Below, piece after piece: positions 20,060-29,259 of a stretch of 64,000 bases of DNA. How positions within the stretch are numbered: the first letter of the stretch is position 1; every line of letters starts with the position of its first letter. The notes under the pieces were generated by a model, which had not been told where the DNA came from, ran no database searches, and saw nothing but the letters and a program-made list of their open reading frames with translations. Origin of the DNA: Isoetes taiwanensis (lineage: Eukaryota; Streptophyta; Lycopodiopsida; Isoetales; Isoetaceae). The position numbers were made by a program, and so were the translations under genes. Where the stretch lies: NCBI GenBank assembly GCA_021234155.1, contig JAJEKV010000285.1, positions 312,001-376,000 on the forward strand, given 5' to 3'.

Positions 20060-20560
20060 CGACGGAGCAAGGAACACAGAGCGGAGCGGAGAAAGTAGCA
20101 AGATCAAGAGCAAGGAACAAGATCAAGTAGCAAGGAGCACGGGAATGAAGTAGCAAGGAACAAGGATCAAGATCAAGTAGCAAGGAGCAATGAACAAGGA
20201 AGATCAAGTGCCAAGAAGATCAAGGAACAAGGAAGATCAAGGAGCAAGAAGCAAGGATCAAGATCAAGTAGCAACGAACAAGGTCAAGTAGCAAGATCAA
20301 GTAGCAAGATCAAGAGCAAGGAACAAAATTTAGCAAAGAGCACGAGAATAAAGTAGCAAGGAACAAGGATCAAGATCAAGTAGCAAGAAGCAATGAACAA
20401 GGAAGATCAAGTAGCAAGAAGATCAAGGAACAAGGAAGATCAAGTAGCAAGAAGATCAAGGAAGAAGGAAGATCAAGTAACAAGAAGAACAAGGAACAAG
20501 GAAGATGAAGGAGCAAGAAGCAAGGATCAAGATCAAGTAGCAAGGTGAAAAGTGAGAAGT
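20060..20560. repeat. CAAGATCAAGTAGCAAGGA minisatellite
   Basis: About 500 bases consist of imperfect units built from GATCAAGTAGCAAG, GAACAAGGAA and AGCAAGGAGCA. The tract separates a minus-strand ORF (ending 19,557) from a plus-strand ORF (starting 20,723). Confidence 0.9.
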
Positions 20561-20722
20561 CAAAGCAAGGTGAAAGAATTTAAAGCTACGAATCCAATAA
20601 TGTTGAAGTATAATACCAATAATGCTGACGTATAATACCAATAATGCTGAAAGTATTATACCAATAATTCTACAACGACTATAAAAGCAGCTCCATTCGG
20701 TGGTAGAAGTCATTCATCTCCC

Positions 20723-20962
20723 ATGGCTTATAATATTTATGAAGATCGGTTTGAGACCATTATTTGCTCCATGAGCTACAATGATATTGTTCGGTGCATA
20801 CATAAAGGTGTTAAGCTGGATCCCTACTTACAATCCAAAGCTGATGGTCCTGAGTGTCATTGCCCTGGCCTTACTCGTGTTGTGATCCATCTTCTTTGGC
20901 TTCCTGAGCGCCATGCCTACGAGCTGAATGGGATCACGTTAGCAGGGATTGAAGATGAGTGA
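20723..20962 (+). CDS. Unrecognised 79-aa protein
   Basis: The ATG at 20,723 (MAYNIYEDRFETIICSMSYN) is followed by 79 codons with normal protein composition and ends TLAGIEDE before TGA. The upstream sequence contains a CTATAAAAGCAGC TATA-like motif at 20,679, about 45 bases before the ATG, which supports a short transcript. There is one CHC motif (ECHCPGL) but no domain I can name. Confidence 0.4.
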   Translation: MAYNIYEDRFETIICSMSYNDIVRCIHKGVKLDPYLQSKADGPECHCPGLTRVVIHLLWLPERHAYELNGITLAGIEDE

Positions 20963-21177
20963 ATCATCGACTCTATAATGCCATCAATAATATGTGCATC
21001 TAAATTATATGTATGCCATCAATAATGTGTGCATCAGATGTAACGATGTGTATTAAACACCTATTATAAAAGATGTAAGGATGTAGTATAAGCACAATGA
21101 AAGCTAATTGATGTATCGACTGGGTATTAATTGTCCAAAATGCAGCTGTATTATAGCAAAAGAAATTACATACATGA

Positions 21178-21417
21178 TTATCGAGAACATGACTGAGATT
21201 GAGAGCTTTTAGCTAATGCTATGTCCCCCCACATGTCAATAATGTATTTTGGAATCTGAACAGTCTTCGGTCTTTTGCCATTTGCATCCCATGCATAATG
21301 TATGGCATCTAACTTCTCATACCTTGATGGATCTGATGGATTGGGTCGCCAACGTTTAGTTAAGCAACCTGTATAGTCACGACCAACAGGCATCCACCAT
21401 GATACATAAATATGACC
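21178..21417 (-). pseudogene. DUF7869-type gene, C-terminal part (disrupted)
   Basis: This minus-strand frame (GHIYVSWWMPVGRDYTGCL through PKYIIDMWGDIALAKSS, stop at 21,178) is the natural continuation of the frame that reaches 34,863 from the right. Between them lies the 13.4-kb gypsy element with its ATAAT duplication. The segment GCLTKRWRPNPSD...AIHYAWDANGKRP is a hydrophilic C-terminal region typical of a long transposase-like protein. Taken with 34,863-37,790, the gene is interrupted and non-functional as it stands. Confidence 0.65.
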
Positions 21418-21422
21418 ATAAT
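21418..21422. other. Target-site duplication ATAAT, left
   Basis: ATAAT lies directly before the 5' LTR and is repeated exactly at 34,858-34,862 after the 3' LTR. A 5-bp duplication is what Ty3/gypsy integrases make. Confidence 0.95.
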
Positions 21423-23125
21423 TGTGACGTTCCAGCACAGTATACGCTCCCAGGACGTATATTGTACTGCCACGTCACGCGTACACGCCACCCCGATTGA
21501 CGTGTACGCCAACGTGTAGCCAAGTGGGTAGCCCCTAGGGGGCAACTTGCTAAGAATGTGCATTAGCATTAATGTGCACATTTTCCAATGTACACATTAA
21601 TGTGGGCACACATTTCCATGTGGCCACTTGATGCCAAGTGGGCCATACCCATAGGTGCAAATAATGTGCACATTTTCCAATGTACACATTCATTAATGTG
21701 CACACATTTCCATGTGAGCACATTTGGGTGCACACATTTCCATGTGGGCACATTTGGCCACCTAGCCCTTAAAGGCAAGTGGGCCCATTTCCAATTATCC
21801 CACATGCCAAAAGGGGATAATTGGAAACCCTAGCCACCCCCCTTGTCTATATAGGGGGAAACCCTAACTAACCTAATTTTCGATTTTTAGGGCTTGAACA
21901 CTGCTTCTACTGCCTCAACAAACCAAAACCGCATCGCACTCGCTTGGGAGAATAGCATCCTTAGTTCCTCGAGATTCGAGCGGCGTTTGCCAGGATGGTC
22001 GAGCTCAGTCGGGAGGAGCCCCTCAAGGATCAGGTATTTGGCCAATTAGATAGTCTAAACCCTATTTTAGGCATTGAATCAAGAGGGTTTAGCCTATTAG
22101 ATTGCCCATAGCAGCCCCTCTAGAACTCTAGATAGTGATTCTAACTAAAGAACCTAACTCTATGATATAGATTAGATCTTGTTCTTTAGTTCTTCCGTGA
22201 TGTATATGGATGATGTATCTCTGTGAACTCCTTGTATTGGGAAGGGGGTAGAGACCTAAAGCTTTATAGTTGATGCTCCTAGAGTAGCCTCTCTAGCACA
22301 CCGTAGATTCGGCCAGGCACAAGAGCCACACACGGGTTGTGGGTGAAGGGCCGACCGGGCTTATAAGGAGGTTCATGTTCTCGACTCTTGAACGACCCCT
22401 CGGTGTGTAAAGACCTGCCGGGGTCACCGTGACTAGGTCTAATGGCTTGCCACCTGCGTGTGGGCAAGGCATGGGCTCACACTGTGAGGTGGTGAATATG
22501 ACCTTCCATTGAGTTCAAGTCGAATGCAGGCGGGCCCTCTAGTCACCTTGAGTCGGCATGGAGATCTCCGGAGGGAGTGATCCCTACCGCCCCATGGGAA
22601 TCGGGGAGATGCAACCCGGGATATAGCCCCCTTGGCTACGATCCCGTGCTACTCTGATCCAGTCCCAACACTTTTCACCTACTACGCAAAGTGTGCAGGG
22701 GGGAGGGCGGATGGAGTGGACAACCCTAGGCCATGTTCTTATGCCAGCCAAATCCATTGCCATGAATGTCTGCAATGAACTCGAGACCCAAGCTTGTCAC
22801 CATCCCTTTGAGTCCGAGCCAGGGGGTAGGATTCCCTATGTGATGTGCCTTCGATCTTTGTCTATGCAGATATGTGGAGGACCATCCTTCGTGATGGTCA
22901 TATGATGTTGATGTATAAAGCACGACATGTATGTTTACGCCCGCAGCCTAGGTAGGGCCCCGAGGGAGACGGGGTGCAATGACCCTTCCACTCTTCCCAA
23001 TCGGAACCCGTTACGGTTGCGGTGTCATGTGGAGGGCCCCTCAGATTGGCACGAGCTGGTATGGGGATGAACTCCCGGTTGTATACGGTGGGAGGGCAAC
23101 CAGATACGAGTAGGGGACGTCCACG
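21423..23125 (+). repeat. 5' LTR
   Basis: Begins TGTGACGTTCCAG and matches 33,139-34,857 along its length, with a TATA-like TCTATATAGGG at about 21,847-21,855 marking the probable U3/R promoter. The right end is slightly decayed (GACGTCCACGA instead of GACGTCACA), and the exact last base is uncertain by a few positions. Differences from the 3' LTR are frequent and many are at CTG/CAG sites, so divergence should not be used directly to date the insertion. Confidence 0.92.
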
Positions 23126-23126
23126 A

Positions 23127-23140
23127 TGGTATCGTGAGTG
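23127..23140 (+). other. Primer-binding site (tRNA-iMet-like)
   Basis: TGGTATCGTGAGTG directly follows the 5' LTR and resembles TGGTATCAGAGC, the usual plant initiator-methionine primer-binding site. The first seven bases are exact. Confidence 0.65.
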
Positions 23141-23327
23141 TGTTCTTGAGACCAAGAGCAAAGCACCGCCATGTTCCCGGTAGCACTAACTTGATAGGAT
23201 CCTCAAACCTCGAAAAAATGAGAAAATTTTTTCTCATTTTGTAGTTTATGCTAAGCTAGTAAAGTTAAAAAGAATAGAAACGTAAAAAGACTAAAATTGA
23301 TGAGCCAACATCCAAAAAGTAGGGGTG

Positions 23328-23394
23328 GTCTCACACGTCGGCGCCGTGACGATTTCTACATTTTAGAAATCGGCCAGGTATAACGTCTTGAGAC
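23328..23394 (+). ncRNA. Stem-loop element SL1
   Basis: The outer arms GTCTCACACG / CGTCTTGAGAC enclose an inner hairpin GATTTCTA...TAGAAATC. It is one of four copies in the leader region of the retrotransposon (also 23,515, 25,180, 25,380). Two copies precede each of the two extra ORF cassettes. The role is unknown; an RNA structure is likely because both helices are kept in all copies. Confidence 0.6.
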
Positions 23395-23514
23395 ATTCAA
23401 CTTTGACACCAAAAAGTTGTAAATTACAAGAAAATATCTTGATAATTCTAAATTTAAGCTAAGAATTAGTAGATTTAGCATGTTACATGTTAATTTAATA
23501 GTGGGCCCCACCAT

Positions 23515-23582
23515 GTCTCACACGCGTCGCCGGGACGGGTTTCTAGATTCTAGGAATCGGGTTGGGCGCAAGCGTGTGAGAC
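23515..23582 (+). ncRNA. Stem-loop element SL2
   Basis: An 11-bp perfect outer stem GTCTCACACGC / GCGTGTGAGAC and a possible second helix CGCC/GGCG enclose a hairpin GGTTTCTAG-ATT-CTAGGAATC. Compared with the other copies, the inner helix has changed bases on both arms while staying paired, partly through G-U pairs. That points to selection on RNA. Confidence 0.65.
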
Positions 23583-23656
23583 CTTGCTTAATTACGTGTT
23601 TTAGATGCCTTAGACAACCCAAAAAGGTAGTTTAAAAGTTGACCTAAAATTGGCCC

Positions 23657-23664
23657 TATAAATA
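23657..23664 (+). promoter_or_regulatory. TATA box of cassette 1
   Basis: TATAAATA lies 100 bases before the ATG at 23,764 and is flanked by GGCCC and a pyrimidine-rich downstream stretch (CCCCTCTCATTTTTCCCG), as in plant core promoters. A matching TATAAATA stands before the second extra ORF at 25,621, so these ORFs may have subgenomic promoters separate from the LTR. Confidence 0.55.
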
Positions 23665-23763
23665 GAACTGGACCCCTCTCATTTTTCCCGTTCTTCCTGA
23701 GAACTTCGCTCGTATTGTCAAGGCGATCTTCTCGCGTGTAGCTCCAATCGACGAAACCGAAAA

Positions 23764-25036
23764 ATGATGGCCCGCGACGAAGGCATCGCAAGGAAGCCTA
23801 GCCAGGCGGATCCGCCAGCGGCGGCTCGGCCTTTGTTCATAGGATTCTTCGGGAACGCCTTCTCCGCCGACGGATCTTCGCCGAAGCGAGGAATCGTGGT
23901 CGGACGGGAGCGACCATACAGAGATCTTGGAGGACGATCGGCCGACGTCATGAGCGAGATCCTCAATGAAATTGAACAGCAGGAGGCGAAAAGCCGCAAA
24001 GCAGCGGCGGGAGCAACACCGTGGGGACGCCAACCCACGTGAGGAGCAGAGGGAGTGTGAACCCACCCATAGGCCAAGAACAACCCCAGATGAGATCCAC
24101 CCCAGGAGAGGAGCAGTAGTAGAGAGGAGCAAGCCGCCGGAACTCACCCCCGAGGAAGAGGTCGACCTAGCACGCCTGGCCCATAAGCACGAAAGTCAAA
24201 GAGCCACGGGAGCGGAGAGATCAAAGGATCAGCAAGACGCCGGGCGGACCCAAGAAGAGGAGGGCCAAGGCCATCAAGGCGGCAAGAGGAAGCCGGGTGA
24301 AGGTTGGGAAGAGAGCCGAGGGTCCGGGCCATCAACGAGCCGCCGGGAGGGGAGACCCCGCCCACTCACCGACGACATTCGACCAAGACCACGCCGGGCG
24401 CAGACGGGCAAGCTCTTCAAAGCCCCGGTTGTAGAGGAAGAGGTACACGAAAGCGCACGGCCCAAGAGCAGAGGAGGCCGGGCAGTGGCGGGCCCCCACC
24501 ATTTCCCGACGCGGATAGGGTTAAGGCCCCACGGCCGCAATGAAGTTTATGTGATAGACCCCTTTAAAGGTCTATGAGAAGAGAATGAGGGAGCACAACG
24601 CATATATGGCGAAGGGAGGCCTACAACACCTATTACCAGAGCACCGGTGAGAACGATCAAGGCGGGCACCCGACCTAAGAGCCGACACTAAAGCCCCTCC
24701 ACCAAAACCCAAGGCCCCACGAGCACAGGGAAGAAGCGGAGCAAGAAGAAACAGGAGGAAGACAGGGCACTCAAGGAGATCCGCCACTTCCAGAAGAGTT
24801 ACGGACTCCTGATTCCACGGGCGCCGTTCCAGCGTCTGGTCCGCGAAGTCATTCAAGAATACAACACGGACATGCGCGCGATGTACGAGATGTTGCTGTG
24901 TTTGCAAGAGGCGGTCGAAGCCCACTTGGTGAAACATTTTGAAGATTCAACGGCCTGCACAGTGCACGCGAAGAGGGTCACCCTCATGAGGCAAGATATG
25001 TATCTTGCCAGACACATCAAGGGAGAACGCCCTTGA
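23764..25036 (+). pseudogene. Retrotransposon ORF ending in a histone H3 fold (CENH3-like)
   Basis: The ATG at 23,764 starts a frame that shifts once near 24,010-24,040. From 23,966 one frame continues to 25,036, interrupted by TGA (24,575) and TAA (24,689). The first ~300 codons are Arg/Glu/Pro-rich and probably disordered, with a basic stretch before the fold. Codons from about 24,767 to 25,033 match histone H3 without gaps: ALKEIRHFQKS (alpha-N), LLIPRAPFQRLVREV (alpha-1), NTDMRA (loop 1), LQEAVEAHLV (alpha-2), FEDSTACTVHAKRVTLMRQD and LARHIKGER (alpha-3). LKEIRHFQK and LLIP are CENH3-like, while loop 1 has canonical H3 length. I infer a chromatin or targeting role. The breaks may be real or consensus errors. 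Confidence 0.88.
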
Positions 25037-25039
25037 ACC

Positions 25040-25085
25040 TTGTAAATGACTGTAAAATTTTGTTAATATAAAGAAAATTTTATGC
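25040..25085 (+). other. AT-rich 3' flank of cassette 1 (possible poly(A) region)
   Basis: TGTAAATGACTGTAAAATTT followed by TTAATATAAAGAAAA after the H3-like stop resembles a plant far-upstream/near-upstream polyadenylation region. A similar AT-rich end follows cassette 2 at 27,300-27,360. Confidence 0.35.
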
Positions 25086-25179
25086 GTAAATAAGTGTCCA
25101 AACCAGTTTAGATAGGTCAAGATATCGATCCCTAGCCTTCGTTTTAATCAATTGGAGTTTGGAGCAAAATTGAGACGAT

Positions 25180-25245
25180 GTCTCACACACGTCGCGAGGA
25201 CAGATTTCTACATTTTAGAAATCGGGTCGGGCGCAACGGTGAGAC
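25180..25245 (+). ncRNA. Stem-loop element SL3
   Basis: Outer arms GTCTCACAC / CGGTGAGAC with the inner hairpin GATTTCTA...TAGAAATC and the conserved GGGCGCAAC after it. Third copy of the leader stem-loop family, first of the pair preceding cassette 2. Confidence 0.6.
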
Positions 25246-25379
25246 CATGCCCAAAAATGCCCAAAACAGCTCCAAATCGACCAAGTAAGGGGTCAATTTC
25301 GCCTAACTCGATGAGTTTAGTAGAATTACAGCCTTAGATCACCTAAATTGAGCAATCCTAGCCCAATTAGGGGACCCAT

Positions 25380-25442
25380 GTCTCACACGTCGCCAGACGA
25401 TTTCTACATTTTAGAAATTGGGTTTGGGCGAACGTATGAGAC
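25380..25442 (+). ncRNA. Stem-loop element SL4
   Basis: Outer arms GTCTCACACG / CGTATGAGAC with inner GATTTCTA...TAGAAATT and GGGCGAACG. Fourth copy, 240 bases before the TATA box at 25,621. Confidence 0.6.
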
Positions 25443-25620
25443 CCCGTACCATGTCATCACCAAATGATCTCCAAATTGCCCAATAGGTTCAGTAGCTCTC
25501 CTTAGCATGCTCAAACTCTAGAAATAGTCTTCAAACTTGCAATTGCATCCCTTAATAGATCAGAATCACCTAATCTCAGTAAAAATCTAAGTCATCCAAA
25601 AATTAGGGTTTTCCCCTTTC

Positions 25621-25628
25621 TATAAATA
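25621..25628 (+). promoter_or_regulatory. TATA box of cassette 2
   Basis: TATAAATA preceded by CCCCTTTC and followed by a C-rich leader, 115 bases before the ATG at 25,743. It is the same arrangement as at 23,657. Confidence 0.5.
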
Positions 25629-25742
25629 AGTCCCCCATTTCTCAATTGGCACCCTGCAAATCCGCTCCCCACTGCTTAGGCGATCTTTCAGCTCCCTGAG
25701 GCGCTTCTGCATCCGTTTGATACTCCCTTCCTTGCTAGATCA

Positions 25743-27318
25743 ATGGCCACTGCTGATTTCGGGAGATGGTACAGCGCCAGTGCCCATGCCACTGAGGCGG
25801 ATGTCAACGACATCTTCCAAGTCTTTGTGAAAGAAATCGACATCCAAGCTACGCTGAACGCAACCCCAGCATATAGGCAGGTGCTAGCAGAATTTCAGGC
25901 TAGGGTAGGACCCTCACTTGTTCAAGTCCCCCCTTGCATAGGATATTTCGTTCCCCGCCCATCCCTTCAAGCAGCCTTGGGCGATGTCCCCAACATCGCC
26001 AAATACTTGACCAACAAGGCGCAAAGGCTACCCGACTACATGGTCCTGACATAACGGGACCAAGTACTTTAGACACGCCGCCCTAGCCATCTTCTTATCC
26101 CACCGCGCCGAGAACCCGACATGGGGCAACCTCTATCCCTCCGATGGAGGTAGACCCCATAGGTGGCGAAAGGAAGGGCAAATCTTTAGCTGCCGGTATC
26201 AACAAGAACAAGAAGCAAGAGAGGATGAAGAAGAGTGGGACTGACGAAAGGATACCGGAGCTCGACTCCGGACGAAGAAACGGCGCCAAGGAGGCGAGAG
26301 CTGATCAGCAACCCGAGCCAGGAGGCATGAAAGTTACTCCCCACTTGGGCTAGGCATCACAAGCCTAGCCCCTATCATCATCGGCCGGAGAGGAGTATCT
26401 ACTCCTCAAATGACATCGTAACCTCCCCGAATGTAGGGAGAGGGAGCTCGGGTTGGACGAACTACTCCCACCAGCTGCGGCAGACCGACTGGACGACTTC
26501 ATCGTCAGGGGGAGCATCGGACTTCCCGCTCAAGTGAGGGAGTCCCGACACCTACACTGTGGGGAGACCTCCGACATCAGGCCTACTGGAAAGATCGCAA
26601 TTGATGGACGAAGCGGAGTCGCCAACAGAGGAGGAGTTCCTGCGCCTCCAAGAGCAGATGGGGATCCGGGTGGGAAGACCACTTAGTATCCTAATGCCGG
26701 GTCCTCCAATATCACCCTTGCCAAAAGGAGAAGGAATCGACCTCGGTGAGGCTCGGGACCGCACAATTGAAGACTACTGGGGAGCTCAATCAAGTAGAGA
26801 GGTCGATCAGAGTACGGCTGCACGTAGCCGGAGGCCAAACAAGCGGAGAAGCTTCTACGACACACAATGACGTCGCCGTGTACTACTTACCACCGCTGAT
26901 GGATGGGAGAATAGCGGTAATTCACCGCAAGTTCAAATTCCGCAGAGGCTAAGAAGGAGTGTTTATGCTGATTGCACCTCACTCTTCAAAGCATGCATGC
27001 TCGAATAGCAGCAAATGTCACCATGCTGCCTTTAGTCAAGAGGGCAATGGCACCGACCTCTTCGACTTCGCCATCCCCCACCGACGCCGGGGAGACTAGC
27101 TGGATCGCGGCCCTTACATCCAACCGCAGGATAGAAGACCCGGTGAGAGCCATCCAAGGAGGCTCGGCAAAAGCATCATCAGGAACTTGGGTCACTTTAA
27201 GAGGGACGGCCCAAGTTAAGAAGTTTCTTGAAGACAACCCGTCGTATCGGGCGATTTCAAGACTAGTTAGACTCTTTGATCCCAAGACTTTTGTATCTAA
27301 AATATTATATGATATATA
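25743..27318 (+). pseudogene. Second extra retrotransposon ORF (unknown protein)
   Basis: The ATG at 25,743 opens a clean 103-codon stretch (MATADFGRWYSASAHATEAD...; EIDIQATLNATPAYRQVLAEF; VPPCIGYFVPRPSLQ), followed after a frame shift by KYFRHAALAIFLSHRAENPTW. Further coding-like pieces then follow in changing frames: a basic KNKKQERMKKSG segment, EEEFLRLQEQMGIRVGRP, and a C-terminal KKFLEDNPSYRAISRLVRLF ending at 27,318. The globular first part is not a family I recognise. It could be an unusual gag-like or accessory protein. It is bounded upstream by SL3/SL4 and a TATA box and downstream by AT-rich sequence, like cassette 1. Confidence 0.45.
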
Positions 27319-27439
27319 AATACAATTCTGTTGCACTTTAAATTCTTTATTGATGTATGTTGCCCCACAATTATACCAACAAACATAAACAATGCAAGAG
27401 AACAAACGGAACTAACCATATAGCCATTAATCACTTGTG

Positions 27440-28806
27440 GATGCAGCTAGAGGGCTAAGCGCAGGGGAACGAATAAACCGCGAGACCTTATAGAAGAGCA
27501 AACCCCGCCCGCACCACACCCAAGGGCAAGGAACCTATTTGAAGATAGGGAACCCATGACCCCAGAGCAGGAGATAGCCCAGATAAGGACGGATCTGGAG
27601 CAGATAAAGGCATTACTGTCCGTGCAAGCAGGAGTAGGTTCGGTGGGCAATGCTCAGTTGCCGCAAGCATCAGCTCGGAGGGAAGGAAGGGACAAGAAGA
27701 GGAGCAAGAGAAGGAGATCCCCAACCGGAATCTTCCGACTCAAGTTCGACTCGTGACCGACTGAGGAAGAGGAAGAGCGTGCTCGGGAACCAACAAGGAA
27801 GGCAGAGGAACACCCCGTGAGGGACGATTAAAGAGATACCGTGGCCTCCGACTACCGTAAGAAAGTAGATTCCGTGACCGGGCAATGTATGGAAGGCCCT
27901 GAATCGGAACAGCTTCTCTGGGAGAACAGGTCGCTTGGAAGCAGAGGCATGGCTCGGACTAAATGAGCGAAAAGTAACGGAAATGCTTATGGCATGAAGG
28001 ATAAGGACAAAGGCGAGTTGCAACAGCCAACTTGAAAGGAGCCGCCGGATTTGGTGGAAGGGGTATGCAAAGGCACACGGCTTAAGCAGTGGATGCTTGT
28101 AAGTTCAAAAGTTTGCTAAAGCCTTCAAAGCGCCATTACGTTCCAAGGGAACATAAGTCCAAAGATGATGCAGCAGTTTTACCTGGGTTGCGGCAGAAGG
28201 CAACAAATCAGTTCCAGAAATATCTGAGAGGAATTCATGAGGCTAAGGGGCTGTATGTGCCGGGTTGGGAGAGAAGCATGCAAAAGAGAAAGCTATATTG
28301 AGGGGCTGAATGAGGAGATCCGCAAGCTTGTGAGAGCAATAAACCCTAGGACAAGATTGTGAAGGTAATCCAAGGCTATAAGCTTGCGTGGGTCGGGACC
28401 GTAGAATAGCGGGCACAAGCGCAAGATTTCCGTGAGAAAAGGCAAGGCGACAGAAGCTATAGCCCTGTGGCAGCCCGATCCAGTCCGGCTAGAACACAAT
28501 ATGGTGGGAACTGTGGGAAGCAAAGCAGGAGAAGAAGCAAGTGTCCTTCAAGGACAAGCAGGAAAGGTCAAACTACTCCAAAGCGGTGCAATCCTTTTTT
28601 GCAAGCAATGCCCAAGGAAAAGAGGCTGGGAGTGCATAGAAGCAATTTGTGCTTGGTGTTTCCAGCCGGGCCATAGGACAAGAAACCGCCCCCACGCCAT
28701 GAGTGCAGCTCTTAGCGGAGTTGGGAGATTGGGAAGCCTGTCCGGACGCACGACGGATAAGAGGCCCGCGACTATATTCAGGGTGAGTGTCATATCTTTG
28801 CCTTAA
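27440..28806 (+). pseudogene. gag: gag (broken)
   Basis: Coding pieces in several frames show a gag layout. They are an N-terminal coiled coil (EQEIAQIRTDLEQIKALLSV at 27,562), basic RDKKRSKRRR, a retrotransposon-gag-like YIEGLNEEIRKLVRAINP near 28,290, and a C-terminal CCHC-type knuckle near 28,650-28,690. The knuckle reads CAWCFQPGHRTRNR, so the fourth ligand cysteine is arginine (a single-base change), with a further FCKQC upstream. Gag forms the particle and packages RNA. Its frames are interrupted at least four times. Confidence 0.6.
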
Positions 28807-28854
28807 TAGATCTGAGCAAGCAGAGAGCCAGATAAGGTAATTTCCACAGTAGGG

Positions 28855-29259
28855 AAGGCTAAAGCTAAGTCATTCATAGTCTTGATAGACTCAGGAAGTA
28901 GCCATAACTTTGCATCCCCCAGAATGGTTCAGATGTTGAAGTTGAAGCCGCTAAAGTCAAAGCCAAGACCCGTTGTTTTAGCAAGTGGTGCAAAGAAGGC
29001 GGGCAAGAGAATTAACTTCGACATCGACTTGCCAGGGATTAATATCCAGATGGGAGCAGAAGTAATGGGCATTGGAAAGTATGACTTGATCATAGGAATG
29101 GAGTACCTTGGGCCAGCAGGGGCCATTATCGACTGTGGAAAGCGGAAGGTGACCTTCCCAACGCCCGACGGCAAGATCATTGAGATAACAGGTAACGAAG
29201 TTGTTCCCATCATGCAGTGCATGTCTTCTAAACTACCTGCTCAAGTGCATCAAGAGTGA
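28855..29259 (+). pseudogene. pol: Aspartic protease domain (gypsy pol)
   Basis: VLIDSGSSHNFAS carries the retropepsin D-S-G active site of plant Ty3/gypsy elements. It is followed by a flap-like strand region (GKRINFDIDLPG) and the conserved IIGMEYLGPAGAIIDCGKR that precedes the reverse transcriptase. It cleaves the polyprotein. The frame passes out of register at 29,250 into the RT frame starting 29,201. Confidence 0.85.

Noticed and set aside
21550-21833. Cys/His-rich small ORFs in the LTRs (and 33,289-33,483)
   Set aside because: They come from repeated CATTTCCATGTGNGCACA motifs in the LTR U3. They are present in both LTRs and not conserved as a frame.
22279-22923. Short ORFs in the U5 part of the LTR
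   Set aside because: Opposite-strand and overlapping frames in non-coding LTR sequence.
23328-25442. Hammerhead or twister ribozyme in the repeated stem-loops
   Set aside because: I could not find CTGATGA plus GAAA of the hammerhead, nor the conserved twister core, in any of the four copies.
25743-26054. A second histone fold (for example H4 or H2A) in cassette 2
   Set aside because: The residues do not fit the H4, H2A or H2B helix patterns; only cassette 1 has a histone fold.
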